Source of the DNA: Nageia nagi
Lineage: Eukaryota > Pinophyta
DNA: 64,000 bases
Assembly: GCA_050084985.1 (NCBI GenBank)
Contig: JBITNC010000001.1
Span: 112,096,001-112,160,000, forward strand
Direction: 5' to 3'
Part shown: positions 1 to 13,851 of the stretch, one piece after another
Layout of the letters: every line of letters begins with the position of its first letter
Numbering within the stretch: position 1 is the first letter of the stretch
Made by a program: the position numbers and the translations under genes
Notes under the pieces: model-generated
What the model was told of the DNA's origin: nothing
The model's input: the letters and a program-made list of their open reading frames with translations, nothing else
The model's database searches: none

Positions 1-3000
1 AAGAAAATATAAACTAGAAAAGAAAACTATGTAGAGAATGAGGTAGCCCTCCTAGTAGTATTCTACTCTTCTATACAAGGCAATTTAGAAAATAGATGTA
101 AGGAGAGATGGGTGTTGAGAATAGAAATGGTAAGAGGAAAGTTGAATATTTTATGTAGAAGCAGTGTAATGTAGTGGTTAATATTTTGATGATGATGGCT
201 AGAGGAGCACCCTATTGGCAATGGTAGTTTTTTCACCTCATCGATTTTACTATAGGTGTAGAAGTGGAATCCATCACACTATTTCACAACTTAATTATTA
301 AGGGAAGCTATAACATGTCATCCAATTTGCTATTACATGTTTTAATAATTGGATGACAACTCTAATGTGTAACTAACAATAGTATTAATCATGATTTAAA
401 ATTAACAAACTTGCATTACATGAAGTACTTTTACATTGCTAACTTCCTTTATTAATCCTAATAAAACCAATAGCAAAATACACATCATAGTTGTTCTAAT
501 CTCTTTATGTCAAATACCTCATTAATTGTAATCCCACTAAACTAATTTATTACTCATTGAATGCTATCTATTTATTTCAAATATTTCTCCTTTCATTTTT
601 ATAATTCACTTATTTCCTTCTCTAATTCTTTACTCTACAATAGCAAGCAATTCCATAAAACTAATGTTGACAATCAATACCATTGTATATTTGTAGAAAT
701 ATTTAGTAACAACACTATTTTGAAAAATGAGATGATGGAATGATGAAATAATCATGCATTAATTTACATCGTGAATAATCTGCATAAGAACATTTGTTTC
801 CCTTGTAGCAATGTTCTTTACAATAGTGCTAGGGATAAACTTGGTTGTGGAATTGTAGTCATCATATAGTTGAAGATGCTTCATAACCTTAGCAACATTT
901 CCAATAGAATAATTAATAACATGAACATAACTACCAACATTTCTAAGTAATTATTTATCTTTAGCTTCCATATCATTCAATGTAGGTATTGTATTTGGAA
1001 ATATAATTTGCTACCTTCATCTTACTTGATAGTTTTTTTTTCAAATCACCATATATATCATGTGGTAAATCTATACCTATAACAAAAGCATGAATATTCT
1101 ATCAACTTTAATCTAAAATACATGTCAGATTCTTCTTATTTCCTCTATCTTTCATTAATGTACTTACTCAAAATATCATCCTTGCTACCCAATTTAGCCA
1201 AAATATTTGAAAGGGGAACATATGATGGAGTATATTTAGTATCCAACAAAAGTAATTGTTAACATGTAATCCCTACTTCTACATTCATAAGCAGTGTACA
1301 TGTACCAAGAAGACATCATTATGCAGCCAATTTTTGCTATTTACGAGTACAACACATACAAAATTTGCTCAAGAATAACTATAATAAGAGTTGCTATAGC
1401 ATCCATATACTAATCATTTTTTCTATTTGCAAGTACAACACATAAACATGTTATGCTATTTGAACAACTATTTGCAATCACTCTTTAAGGAATTTCTATA
1501 CCTTCTTCTAGAATTCCCATCATGGTGCACACTAGAAGGATACAAAAAAGGTTGTGGGGTTGGGATTTACTCTTGAAAATTGTACCTACTTATAATTTTC
1601 TTATGTTATACATATTTGTTGATTGCTATGCATTGTGAGGCTATAACTATTGCATGCATCTTATCAAATAACTCACATGCATTCTCTAGGTGTCATATTT
1701 TATATATACTTCTACTAGTGTATTCATCATTACATCATCTAATCTTATTTTAAGGATCCTTTAGAGTGGGCTTTGATGGTGCTAGGAAAGGTTGACAATA
1801 TATTCTCCAACAACCCAAGCATAATGCCAACAATCCACATTGCTAGCAAAGTAGTCATCCTTAGCCCCCACATAAAGCTAACAGACACATGACAAATGCT
1901 CCAAAGAATTTACATTAAAAGAAATGGTCCAAAAATGTTTAATAATATTTGATTCAATATTATGAATTTTAACTCTCCAAATAAAACATCTTGAATGTAA
2001 ATATAACTCTCCCATGAGTGTAACCAACTATCATTATCAAATATAACTAATTTGTATTCGAAAAGAATGTTCACACATATACAAACGAAGCCTAAACATA
2101 TACCTTATGTATAAAAAATCAAACATTAGTATACTAAATTTAATTTAACAACTTATGTGCATACAAAAAATATGAACAAGTTAAAAATAAAAGTTAAGAG
2201 ATAAGTAACACAATATTATATTGAATAAATCTTACATAAAATTTATTGAATACAAAACATGGAAAATATAATCCAACAAATTCAAGTGCTTTTGAAGTAA
2301 ACACATGTATAATTTGGTTTTTTATGATAAAAAATAGCCATTTCTTTTTAGGAGAAACTTATTATGTCTACATGTGGGCAAGTAACTAGCAATGAGCTAA
2401 ACAAAAATATGAATACATAATGGCAAGAAGAGCAGGAGAAGAGACTATGGTATTGAGATTTAAGAAGGTTTATGAGGACATATAAAATAATTACAAACAA
2501 ATATTTTTCCTTAGCTCTCTCATTATTTGAAAATTTAAGGTTGGTATTCATAGCATCTAAAGATTCTCTACTCTTATTTTGATCTAGCTAGTGGTTCCAT
2601 CATATTTTTGTTAGGGAGTTACACCTATCAAATGTTGGTCACTATATTTTAAAAAGAACAACTCTAGAGGGTAGAGAATATAGGATCAAAAATATATGAC
2701 CACACTAAAGTAGCTACTTATCTCAAACCTGGAATATAAGATTAATCACCTAGGAATATACATCATCTGCTTACCAAGAAGATTACAATCTGTGTTAAAC
2801 TAAAACTATTCCATTATTAAAACATACATTTAAGTGTTACTTATTTTTTCCTCAAATAAATGATATTGATGGGTTACAACAATATTTATAAGAGAGAAAA
2901 ATCAAATGGAAGACACACAATGTTGGCTATTTTGGACTTGGGCTTGATGGAGGTCACATAAACACAAGCCCCCTCATGGACAAATTATGATGTGCACTCT

Positions 3001-4118
3001 CTACATTGGGAGATGATAGGAAGAACCCCTTCCAATTGTAATGGAAATGCCCTAACTAGGCCATTGCCCTTGCTGATCATCCATTGACCTCTCCTAGGTA
3101 AGTATACTTTCATGGTTCTCCTCCCCTCCTCTTTCCCTCTCCCTCTGCACTACTACATATGGGATCATCATGTAACCATATGTTCAATGTAAGCATGCAT
3201 AAATAATTTGTAGCTTCCCAATAGATTCTTGAATGGTTCCACCCCATTTAAGCTCATATTGAGTTGATGTATAATAGCTTTAACAAAATTCGCACTACAT
3301 ACCATACATTTGTTGTATAATATAGAATGAAAATCTTTATTGTATTATAACTTATAATTTTTTTCTAATAATTTAAATAAATAATAAAAAATAAAATATT
3401 ATATATATTTTTAATTATGTTTACAATATTTTATATATGATTTAGATGTCAACAAAATTATATATATAAATAAGTTTCTTTTTGTTAATACAAGCTATTG
3501 TAGGCTATCCTAGATTAAAAGGTATAATCTAATACCTCAACTATATAAGGAACATGTGTAGGAAATGAATTATATTTTCATCCTCTATTGAGTTTCTCCT
3601 TAGAGACTAATTAATCATCTACATACATGTTATTTTTATCACATATGCTAATATAGTTTTTAAAAAGATCTAAAATTCATTGTATGTTTAGTATTTATGT
3701 GCAATCATATTGTAATATGTATCTTTAAAAATATCTCTATATAGCTTCAAATAGTTAATATTAAAATTATAGTTAATTAACTATTTCAATTATTTTTTTA
3801 TAAAAAGCTATTAATAAATTATCATATTAATAATATAATGTTTCTATATTATAATATTTTATGGTTGATTACAAGTAGTATTTTTAGTTTTCTTTATGTA
3901 TATCGTACTACTCATATCATGGTAAAATGATGAAAACTAAAATATCTCATATAATTAACATGGTTACTACCTCCTCAAATTGATAAATTTATCAAATAAT
4001 TGATATTTATATCACATATCTCCAATAATAACAAGGTTGCCAATCTTTAATTACTAATATCCCTCCATAAAATGCTATTCAAGGGTATAAATGAATAATG
4101 GATGGCATATTATATTAT
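1..4118. repeat. Block X, copy 1 (X1) of a multi-copy segmental repeat
   Basis: This stretch reappears, diverged, at 8881-13851, 43029-44150, 46682-55420 (interrupted) and 61232-63150. The shared start is easily recognised by phrases such as 'tctagtagtattctactc' and 'gatggctagaggagcacc'. It contains a DYW-PPR relic (about 768-1800, minus strand, listed separately). The rest, about 1900-4118, is AT-rich sequence with a pyrimidine-rich run near 3117-3150, and I see no gene in it. Copies differ by substitutions and small indels throughout, so they are old paralogous segments and not recent copies. Confidence 0.8.
768..1800 (-). pseudogene. DYW-type pentatricopeptide-repeat protein relic 1 (C-terminal part)
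   Basis: DYW-PPR proteins are nuclear-encoded factors that bind organellar transcripts and carry a cytidine-deaminase-like DYW domain for C-to-U editing. Read on the minus strand from high to low coordinates, decayed pieces follow the family order. First comes a helix pair ending 'CTMMGILEEGIEI', then 'YTPSYVPLSNILAKLGS' with 'KDD' (the E-domain 'YVLLSNIY' region), then 'IHAFVIG' and 'IYGDLKK' (E+), then 'LNDMEAKDK', and finally 'KHLQLYDDYNSTTKFIP' followed by 'IVKNIATRETN' (DYW domain). The terminal Gly-Asp-Tyr-Trp is lost: it reads 'SYADYS' and the stop is changed. Many frameshifts and stops are present, so it cannot encode a protein. The N-terminal PPR array is not visible. Confidence 0.75.
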
Positions 4119-5484
4119 GAAACAATTTGAATATATTCTAATAAATTAATTGTAGTTAGGCTAGTTTTATATTGTCATATTAATCATCTTGTTTATTATA
4201 CTATTATATTGTAATATTTGTTTCTAATAATAATCTACATTGTATACTATATAGGTAACATTATTGTCATACATTATATTTTTTATATTTTAATTATGCT
4301 TCAAAATATATTACAAACCATATTAATAAATATAGATATGGATTTTAATCTCATTAAAGATAAAACTTTATTACCAAGAGAAGTAATTTATCAAATGTTA
4401 TTTTTTCACTTCGTGCATACATTATGAAAATAAATATCTTTTGAGAACTTCATCTCTTTCTATCAACATGAGTTAAATTATGTGTTATAAATGTCATGGA
4501 GAAGTAAAACTAAAATATTTGAATGTCTTCATTGAAAAATTTTATTAATTAATAATTTTAATAATAGATTAAGTGAATTATAATATTCATTAGTATATAT
4601 TTCAATCTTATTGTACATATTTTTGTAGGTTATTCTATTGTAATTACAAAATAATAAATCAAAGCATTCTAAAAAGTATTAATAATTATATAGACTAAAA
4701 AAATCAAATCTTTTGTAATGAAAAATATTAATTAAAAATTTTAATTACCTAGATAATTATAATAACTTAACATAGTAATTTATGATTATATTGTAATACA
4801 TTTTTTAGTTTTTATGTTAGTTTGATAAAGCTATTTCAAATTATGATATTGAAAACTTATACTCCTAATATGTGATCATAGTTGTGGTGACATGGTATAA
4901 AAACTTAACATGTTTGGAGTATCTTTACTTTTCTCAATGTTTCCATGTAAAAAAAAATAAATTAAAAAAATAAATCCAAAAGTTAAAAACCAAAAAAATA
5001 ATTAAACATTTAAATCCAAAGGTTAAAAACTATTTTATGGTAAGCCTACTCTCTAACAAATTTTAAGATGTGAATTTGAGAATGAGATTCAAAATCTCAA
5101 AGGGGATGACCTAATGTAATAATAACTTTAAAAAAATTATAGTTAGAGATAAGACAAATAAAAAATAATTTATTTTTGAATTTAACTTATAATACATTTT
5201 TTATTTTCTTTACTAATTCTAACATTATTCAAATAATGTATAATTATTCATCATCCATACATATTTTTGTATTTATTTATGATTATATGACATCATCTTA
5301 TGAAATATAATGACCTACAAATGAATACTAGTCAATATTGTAAATAGTAATAATAATATGATATAATAAGCCATTAGAATACAATTACACATAAGATAAA
5401 TTACTATTATAATAGCAAAAAAATATATCTAACACTTTTAAACTAAACTTTATCTAATATTTTAATGTTTAATTTAATTATATT
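4119..5484. repeat. 1.37-kb tandem duplication, first copy
   Basis: The segment starting 'gaaacaatttgaatatattc' is repeated head to tail at an offset of about 1366 bases. The two copies are nearly identical, differing mainly by one-base length changes in A or T runs, so this duplication is recent compared with the other repeats. The segment covers the distal end of block X and the start of block Y. No coding region is supported. Confidence 0.9.
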
Positions 5485-6843
5485 TGAAACAATTTGAATA
5501 TATTCTAATAAATTAATTGTAGTTAGCCTATTTTTATATTGTCATATTATTCATCTTGTTTATTATACTATTATATTGTAATATTTGTTTCTAATAATAA
5601 TCTACATTGTATACTATATAGGTAACATTATTGTCATACATTATATTTTTATATTTTAATTATGCTTCAAAATATATTACAAACCATATTAATAAATATA
5701 GATATGGATTTAATCTTATTAAAGATAAAACTTTATTATCAAGAGAAGTAATTTATCAAATGTTATTTTTTCACTTCGTGCATACATTATGAAAATAAAT
5801 ATCTTTGAGAACTTCATCTCTTTCTATCAACATGAGTTAAATTATGTGTTATAAATGTCATGGAGAAGTAAAACTAAAATATTTGAATGTCTTCATTGAA
5901 AATTTTATTAATTAATAATTTAATAATAGATTAAGTGAATTATAATATTCATTAGTATATATTTCAATCTTATTGTACATATTTTTGTAGGTTATTCTAT
6001 TGTAATTACAAAATAATAATCAAAACATTCTAAAAAGTATTAATAATTATATAGACTAAAAAAATCAAATCTTTTGTAATGAAAAATATTAATTAAAAAT
6101 TTTAATTACCTAGATAATTATAATAACTTAACATAGTACTTTATGATTATATTGTAATACATTTTTTAGTTTTTATGTTAGTTTGATAAAGCTATTTCAA
6201 ATTATGATATTGAAAACTTATACTCCTAATATGTGATCATAGTTGTGGTGACATGGTATAAAAACTTAACATGTTTGGAGTATCTTTACTTTTCTCAATG
6301 TTTCCATGTAAAAAAAAATAAATTAAAAAAATAAATCCAAAAGTTAAAAACCAAAAAATAATTAAACATTTAAATCCAAAGGTTAAAAACTATTTTATGG
6401 TAAGCCTACTCTCTAACAAATTTTAAGATGTGAATTTGAGAATGAGATTCAAAATCTCAAAGGGGATGACCTAATGTAATAATAACTTTAAAAAAATTAT
6501 AGTTAGAGATAAGACAAATAAAAAATAATTTATTTTTGAATTTAACTTATAATACATTTTTTATTTTTTATTTTACTAATTCTAACATTAATTCAAATAA
6601 TTGTATAATTATTCATCATCCATACATATTTTTTGTATTTATTTATGATTATATGACATCATCTTATGAAATATAATGACCTACAATGAATACTAGTCAA
6701 TATTATAAATAGTAATAATAATATGATATATAAGCCATTAGAATACAATTACACATAAGATAATTACTATTATAATAGCAAAAAAATATATCTAACACTT
6801 TAAACTAAACTTTATCTCATATTTTATGTTTAATTTAATTATA
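5485..6843. repeat. 1.37-kb tandem duplication, second copy
   Basis: This is the near-identical second copy of 4119-5484. After its end the sequence continues as the rest of block Y ('attggtagtccaccttagaa'), whereas the first copy runs straight into the second. This gives the duplication boundary. Confidence 0.9.
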
Positions 6844-7170
6844 TTGGTAGTCCACCTTAGAAGTTTTGAGAAAGCAAGTTCAAGTCTCCAACCCCAACAT
6901 AATTAGAAAAAAATAGCCTATTCACTCAAGTTGAAAATAAAATTAATAAATTATAAAAAGTCAAATTTTAATTAAAAATATTTATCAATTTATCTATTCT
7001 CTAATGTTGAATTAGCCTTCAAGTTAAAAATTGAGTTTCAAATTCCAATCCTCATGCTAAAAATAATTTACAATGAAAACATGATATAGTTAAATGAATC
7101 TAGCTTATACACCCCTATCACTTCTCATTGATAATTTGTAATCATGGAATTCAAACAAGAGATAAAATCT
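6844..7170. repeat. Block Y, copy 1 (distal part)
   Basis: This matches 30070-30366, 44690-44990 and 59575-59900, all sharing 'gttgaattagccttcaagtt' and 'caaattccaatcctcatgct'. The last part ('cacccctatcacttctcatt') corresponds to the 3' flank of 2OGD copy A ('cacttatcactttctcctta'). It appears noncoding. Confidence 0.75.
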
Positions 7171-7285
7171 AGAACCCTATGTATCTATCAATCAAGGTAG
7201 TGTTCTCTTTAGAATTCCACTTCTCCAAGGCATGCTAAATTGGTTGATGTTGGTAGTTGTATAATATTGTGGGTAATGGTCTTCA
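7171..7285 (-). pseudogene. 2OGD last-exon tail, relic 1
   Basis: The minus strand reads 'VEDHYPQYYTTTNINQF' and, after a frame change, 'LIDT'. This matches the end of 2OGD copy A ('LVDDHYPRRYRPFTLNRF' ... 'ALIDT'). Only about the last 40 codons of the gene remain, and the upstream exons are absent. CpG sites present in copy A are TpG or CpA here, as expected of long-methylated decaying sequence. It is one of four tails with the same extent. Confidence 0.8.
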
Positions 7286-8640
7286 ACAATGACAATGTAA
7301 AAATAATATTTATACTACATAGAAATGCAAAATAAGAATAGATAAATATGTAGCTAGATTCAAGAGTATTGAAATTTATTAATACATAATAGAGATATTA
7401 TAATCACATGTTGGGTCTAATTCTACAACTCCTAGTCCAACAAACTTCCTACACAACAAATCTAGTCTCCTAGATTATACAATGATAAGATTACTATGAA
7501 ATTCATGTATCAATCATGAAATAGACTTTTATGGAAGTATTTATATCTAAATCTATTTCTTATTAGCTTTGATATGAACTTTGCAACTCCCATGATGAGT
7601 TTATAATGCAAAAGTCACATCAACTTCTCCTATACTAGTTTTGACAACAAACATTTATTGTAGGGAACTTGCATTGAAAGCTAAAAAAGTATAATAAAAA
7701 CTATTACAATCATAGTAACTTAAGATCCTAAAATATTAAGTCAAAATACTCTTGTATCCCTATCATTGGTGCTATGTCTAGCATTACCAATACCCAACAA
7801 TATATTTCTTCTAGGTCTAAGTCAATTTGAGCTTCCCAAGGTCGATCTTAGTCATGCTAGAAATTTAGATACTAATTCGTAGACTAGAACATGTAATATC
7901 AATTGTAACATGATACTAGATGATGTTAACATCTCTTTCCACTATCTATTAAATTACTAAGATCCTTTATTTCTTATTGATTTCATTGCAAATTAAAATA
8001 TGAAAACCTTTTAATGAAAATTTATGTGACACCCATGATCTTCATATGATGCAATGTTTTTAAAGTTATAATACATATTTATTGAATAAGAAATTGATGT
8101 ATCTAGGTTACTATGAAAAATGATATTAGAAATTATATATTAAAATGTTTAACATTCAAAAAGGTTAAATTAGAATAACTTTGTACATTGAAATATCTAA
8201 ATTTATTGATTATTCCAAATTTAAAGTAATATTTGATAAATATAGGTTTCGAATATTTCAAAAGATATGATATTATTTTAATTTTTACAAACCATTTAAT
8301 TAATACGATATACTTTATTTGTTCAAGATTCAGAATAAGTATCATTGATATTACATATATTTTTATGTAGTTAGGTTGTATATCATGACTAGGACAATCA
8401 ACCTTTACAAAGTAAAGATAAAGGAAAAGTAAATGTAAACTAGCTATTGTAACCTTGTGCAATGTGTATGTCATAGATTAATAATTATGCTTTCTAATTT
8501 AAGGGTTAGTTTTTTATTAAAAGAGATAACATAATCAAAGCATTGAATTAATATGTATTTAATTAATAAATAAATAAGTTTTTATTAAAATGTTCAAAAA
8601 TTCAATTATATTCTAACAAGTAAATAAAAATTAGGTACTT
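7286..8640. repeat. Block Z, copy 1
   Basis: This block is shared with 30500-31430, 42020-42790, 45120-46440 and 60008-60980. Diagnostic phrases are 'caatatatttcttctaggtc', 'acccatgatcttcatatgat' and 'aagtatcattgatattacat'. It always follows a 2OGD tail, except at 42 kb where a deletion intervenes. No convincing coding sequence is present; the 113-codon minus-strand frame at 8133-8474 is not conserved as an open frame in the other copies. Confidence 0.75.
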
Positions 8641-8644
8641 AGAA

Positions 8645-8880
8645 GTAGATGAGCTGAAATCTTTTTCTTGGACATCATTTTCTCTTCCCCCAACTCGATC
8701 TCTTCATCCTAAACAATTTCCCCTCCTTCTCTTCATATTTAGAAACCCTTATGGTAGGTCATCACAAGAGATTTCTCTTCCACTAGACCTACCAACTTTT
8801 TGGAATTATGGAGTGGCCTAGAGGTAGTGTTATCTCTAAAATGCACACAACCAGTAGTAGATTCCAAGATATCTTAAAAA
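8645..8880 (-). pseudogene. Exon Q relic 1: unidentified acidic coding-like segment
   Basis: The minus strand reads 'DILESTTGCVHFRDNTTSRP', then 'KKLVGLVEEKS', then after decay 'DEEIELGEEKMMSKKKIS'. The same phrases occur, each with different disruptions, at about 42790-43022, 46450-46680 and 60990-61225. Preservation of amino-acid wording in four copies while stops and indels accumulate suggests that a real exon was copied. After 'STTSK' or 'STTPK' the copies have GTAACT or GTACCT, which could be a splice donor. I do not recognise the protein. Confidence 0.4.
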
Positions 8881-9608
8881 ATAAGAAAATAGAAACTAGA
8901 AAAGCAAACTATTTAGAGAATGAGGTACCCCTGCTAGTAGTATTCTAATCTTTTGTACAAGGCAATTTAGAAACCAAATGGAAGTAGAGATAGTAGTTGA
9001 GATTAGAAATGATAAAAGGAAAGTTAAATAGTCAATGTAGAAGTGGTGTGATACAGTGGTTAATGTGTTGATGGTGATGGCTAGAGGAGCACCTTGTTGG
9101 TAAAGGTATTTTTTACACCTTATTGATTTTACTATTGGTGTAGAAGTGGAAACCATCACACTATTCTAAAGCTTAATTACTAACAGAAGCTATGTTGCAT
9201 CTCATCCAATTTGTGCTTATGTGTTATAAAGTTCCAATGCCCATTTGAAATTAACAAACCTGCACTACATGAAGTACTTTTGCATTGCTCACTCCCTTTA
9301 TCAATCCTAATAAAATCAAGAGCAAAGTACACATTAGAGTTATTATGTCAAAGTACCTCATTACTTGCAAGTCCACTAAAATAATTTATCATTCACTAAA
9401 TGTTCTCTATTTACCTCAAACATTTCTCCTCTCATTTTTTATGATTTGCTTGTTTCCTTCTCCAACTCTTTACTCTACATTAGTAGATAATTCCTAAAAA
9501 ATGATGTTGATAATCAACAACATTGTATATTTGTAGAAATATTTACTAACAATACTTTTTTGAAAAATGTAATGATGGAATGATGAAATTGGTATGTATT
9601 AGTTTGCA

Positions 9609-10720
9609 TTACCAATAATCCCCATAAGATTATTCTCCACATTTGAAGTGAAAGAAATTGATTCACATCCCTTGTAGCAATGTTCCTTACAATAGTCCTA
9701 GGGATAAACTTGGTTATGAAATTGTAGTCATCATGTAGTTGAAGATTATTCATATTCTTAGTAACATTTCTAACATAATATTTAATAACCTAAACATAAT
9801 TGCCAACTTTTATAAGCAATTCTTTATCTTCAACTTCTATATCATTCAACACAAGTATTGTATTTGAAAATATAATTCCCTATCTTCATCTTACTTGATA
9901 TATTTTTCAAATCACCATAGATCTCATGCATTAAATCTATCTCCTATAACAAAATTGTGAATACTCTATCAAATTCAATCTAAATATATTCCAGATTCTT
10001 CTTATTTTCTCTATCTTTCATCAATGTACTTACTCGACACATCATCCTTGCTACCCAATTTAGCAAAAATATTTGAAACGAGAACATATGATGGAGTATA
10101 TATAGTCTCCAACAAAAATAATCATTACCATGTAATCCCTACTATTACATTCAAAGTGGTGTACATGTACCATGAAGACTTTGTTGTGCCACCCAATTTG
10201 GTGTGCTCGAATAATGAAAGGTGATAAAAAATACATGCATAATAATCTAACAAGAAATAATTATAATAATATTTGCTATAGCAACCATCTAATAATCCTT
10301 CTTGACTATTGACAAGTAAAATACATCAACATGTTATGCTATTTGCATGGTTATTTGCCACCACTCTTTGAGAGATTTCTACACCTTCTTCTAGAACATG
10401 CATCATGGTGCATGCTGGAGGTATATGAAAAAGGTTGTGGGGTTATGATTTACTCTTGAAAATTGTACCTACCTAAAATTTTTTTATGTTATCTAAATTT
10501 TTTTAATCACTACACATCGTAAGGTTGTAACTATTGCATGCATCTCATCAAATAACTCACATGCATTCTCTATGTTTCACATTTTGTATACACTTCTTAT
10601 TCACCATTACAACATCTAATCTTCTTTTAAATATCCTTTAGTTTGGGCTTTGATGGTTCTAGGAAAGGTGGACAATAGATTCTCCAACAACATAAGTGCA
10701 ATGCCAACTATCCAAGTTGC
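9609..10720 (-). pseudogene. DYW-type PPR protein relic 2 (C-terminal part)
   Basis: Order on the minus strand: 'LDVVMVN' and 'CETxENACELFDEM'-like PPR wording split across frames; 'NPTTFF'; 'EEGVEISQRVVANN' (PPR motif); 'YTPSYVLVSNIFAKLGSKDD' (E domain); then 'YDDYN', 'FITKFIPRTIVRNIATRDVN' (DYW core) and, after a one-base shift, the terminal wording ending GDYW with a TAA stop at 9609. DYW proteins normally end in exactly this tripeptide, so the end of the gene is well fixed. The copy has several stops and frameshifts, and no N-terminal PPR array or transit peptide is visible. The parent probably edited or processed organellar RNA; this copy is dead. Confidence 0.8.
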
Positions 10721-12378
10721 TAGCAAAGTAGCTAACCTTATCCCCCACATAAAGCTAATAGACACATGATGTAATAAATTGAAGCTCCAAAGAATTCACA
10801 TCATAAAAAATGGTCCAAAAATGATTAACAATTTTTGATGCAACATTATGCATTCTTCCTCTCCAAAGAAAATATCTATGATGTAAATACAACTCTCCCA
10901 AGTGCGTAACCAACTTTTATTATCAAATATAACTAATTTTTATTTGAAAAGAATGCTCACACATATACAAAGAAGCCTAAACATATACCTTGTATATAGA
11001 AAATCAAATAATAGTATACTAAAATTAATTTAACAACTTATGTGCATACATGAAATATGAAAAAGCTAAAAATAAAAGTTAAGAGACAAGTAACACAATA
11101 TTATATTGAATAAATCTTACATAAAATTTATTGAATACAAAACATGGAAAATATAATCCAATGGATGCAAGTGCTTTTGAAGTAAACACATGTATAATTT
11201 GGTTTTTTTGATAAGAAATAGTCATTTCTTTTTAGGACAAACTTACTATATCTAAAACTCGTAAGAAACTTGTGGGCATGTATCTAGCATTGACCTAAAG
11301 GAAAATATGAATATATCATGGCAAGGAGAGTAAGTGGAGAGACTATGGTAACAAGATTTAAGTAGGTTTATGAGGACATATGAAATACATAAAAACCAAT
11401 ATTTTCACTTACCTCTTTCATTATTTAAAATTTTAAGGTTGGTATTCATAGCATCAACATATTTTGTACTCCTATTTTGATCTAGCTAGTGGTTCCATCA
11501 CATTTTTGTTATAAAGTTACATCTATAGAATGTTGGTCATTGTATTTCATGAAGAATAACTCTAGAATGTAAAGAATAGGGGATTGAAGATAGATGACCA
11601 TCCTAAATCAGCTACCCATCTTAAAGCTTGAATGTAAGATTAATCACCTAGGAATATACATCATTTGCTTACTAAGAAGAATACAATCTATATTGAACTG
11701 AAATAATTCCATTCCCAAATCAAACATTGATGTGTTACTTATGTGGTCCTCAAATAAATGATACTGATGGGTTACAACAATATTTATAAGAGACAAGAAT
11801 CAAATGGAAGATCCATAATGTTGGTGGTCTAGGATTTTAGCTCGATGGAGGTCATGTGGATGCAAGCCCCTTCTTCCACAAGTTCTGATGTCTAATCTTT
11901 GCATTGTGAGATGCTGGGTAGTGCCCCTCCCAAGTGTAATGGAAGTGTTGTAACTAGGCCATCAACCTTGCTAGCCACCCATTAACCCTATATAGATAAG
12001 TATACTTTCATGTTTTGCCTCCCCTCTCATTTCTCCTCTCTCCTCCTTCCCTCTCGCTTAGCACTCCTGGATGTGGGATCGTCATGCAACCTTATGTTCA
12101 ATGTAAGAATGCATAAATAAATCATAGAAACCAAGTGGATTCTTCAATGGTATCACCCCATTTAATCTCATATTGAGTTTATGATATAATAGCTTTAACA
12201 AAATTCACATTCCATACCATACATTTCTTTTAAAATGTAGAAAGAAAACCTTTACTGTAATGTAATATATAATTTTTTTTAATAATTTAAATAAATAATA
12301 AAAAATAAAATATTATACATATTTTTAATTATGTTTGCAAAATTTTATATATCATTTAGATATCAATAAAATTATATA

Positions 12379-12418
12379 TAGATAGATAGATAGACAAATA
12401 GATCGAGAGAGAGAGAGA

Positions 12419-12474
<56 letters not shown>

Positions 12475-12488
12475 TAGGAGAGAGAGAG
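12379..12488. repeat. (GATA)n followed by (GA)n microsatellite
   Basis: A short GATA run (about 12379-12395) leads into about 80 bases of nearly pure GA. It sits in block X2 only, and the corresponding place in X1 and X4 lacks it, so the expansion is specific to this copy. Confidence 0.95.
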
Positions 12489-13851
12489 GGATCAATGCTT
12501 CATAAGAAATGGTGACTTACAATCATTCATATTTTATTTTTAGGATAGAAAGTCTTGCTGACATATAAATAATTCTTTTTCGTTAATTCAAGGTGTTGTA
12601 GGCTATCATAGATTCAAAGGTATATAAAGGTATATTATAACATCCCAACTAGATAAGGAACATGTGTAGGAAATAAATTATATTTTAATCGTATATTGAG
12701 TTTCTCCTTAGAGAATAATTAATCATCTACATACATGTTATTTTTATCACATATGCTAATATATATTTTAAAAAGATCTAAAATCCAATTTATGTTTAGT
12801 ATTTATGTTCAATCATATTCTAATATGTATATTTAAAAAAATCTATATTTCACTTGATCTACTTAATATGAAATTTATAGTTAACTAAGTATATCAATAA
12901 CTTTTTATAAAAATATAATAATACGTTATCATATTAATAATATAATACTTTTATATTATAACATTTTATGGTTGATTACAAGTAGTATTTTTATTTTTCT
13001 TTATGCAAGTTATCTGTATAAGGGATTAGTTCATCTCCAATGAACATTAGTATAATTTACCTTTACCTTTACTACTTATATCATGGGAACATGAGAAAAA
13101 ATAAAAAATCTCATATAATTAACATAGTTACTACCTCCTCAAAGAATTGTTATTTATTTCACATATCTCACATAATAGCAAGGTTTTGATTCTTAAATTG
13201 CTAATATCCCTCCATACAATGCTATTCAAGGGTGTAAATTAATAATGGATGACCTTTTATAATATGAAAAGATTTGAATATATTTTAATAAATTAATTGT
13301 AGTCATCCTTTTTTCATATGCTAATATTAATCATCTTGTTTATTATACTATTATATTGCAATATTTATTTTTAATAATAATTTATCTCTATACTATATAG
13401 GTAGCATTATTGTCAACATTATGTTTTTTATCTTAATTATACTTCAAAATGTATTACAAACCATTTTAATAGATATAAATATGGAGTTTAAACTTATTAA
13501 ATATAAAAATTTATTATGAAGATAAGTAATTTACCAAATGCAATTTTTTCACTTTGTGCATACATTATAAAAATAAATATCTTTTGCGAACTTATGGCTT
13601 TCTATCAACATGAGTTAAATTATGTGTTATTAATATCATCAAGAAGTAAAACTAAAATATTTGAACGTCTTCATTGAAAACTTTTATGTATTAAGAATTG
13701 TATTAAAAGATTATATGCATTCTAAAGTTCATTAGTTTATATTTAATTCTTATTGTACATATCTTTGTAGGTTATTCTATTCTAATTACAAAATAATCAT
13801 CAAAGCATTCTAAAAAGTATTAATAATTATATAGACTTATAAAATCAAATT

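Larger units (their letters stand above)
8881..13851. repeat. Block X, copy 2 (X2)
   Basis: This is a fuller copy of 1-4118, containing PPR relic 2 (9609-10720) and a GATA/GA microsatellite (12379-12488) not seen in the other copies. The interval 10760-13851 matches 1860-4118 and 48560-55420 in patches and holds no gene that I can support. It passes directly into the first T repeat. Confidence 0.8.

Noticed and set aside
8133-8474. 113-codon minus-strand frame in block Z
   Set aside because: The other block Z copies have stops and indels at the same place and no shared wording is kept.
8896-9159. 87-codon minus-strand frame downstream of PPR relic 2 ('GAPLAITINTLTTVSHHFYI')
   Set aside because: Parts of the wording recur in X1, X3 and X5, but it lies after the DYW stop, is mostly hydrophobic AT-rich sequence and matches no family I know; kept only as part of block X.
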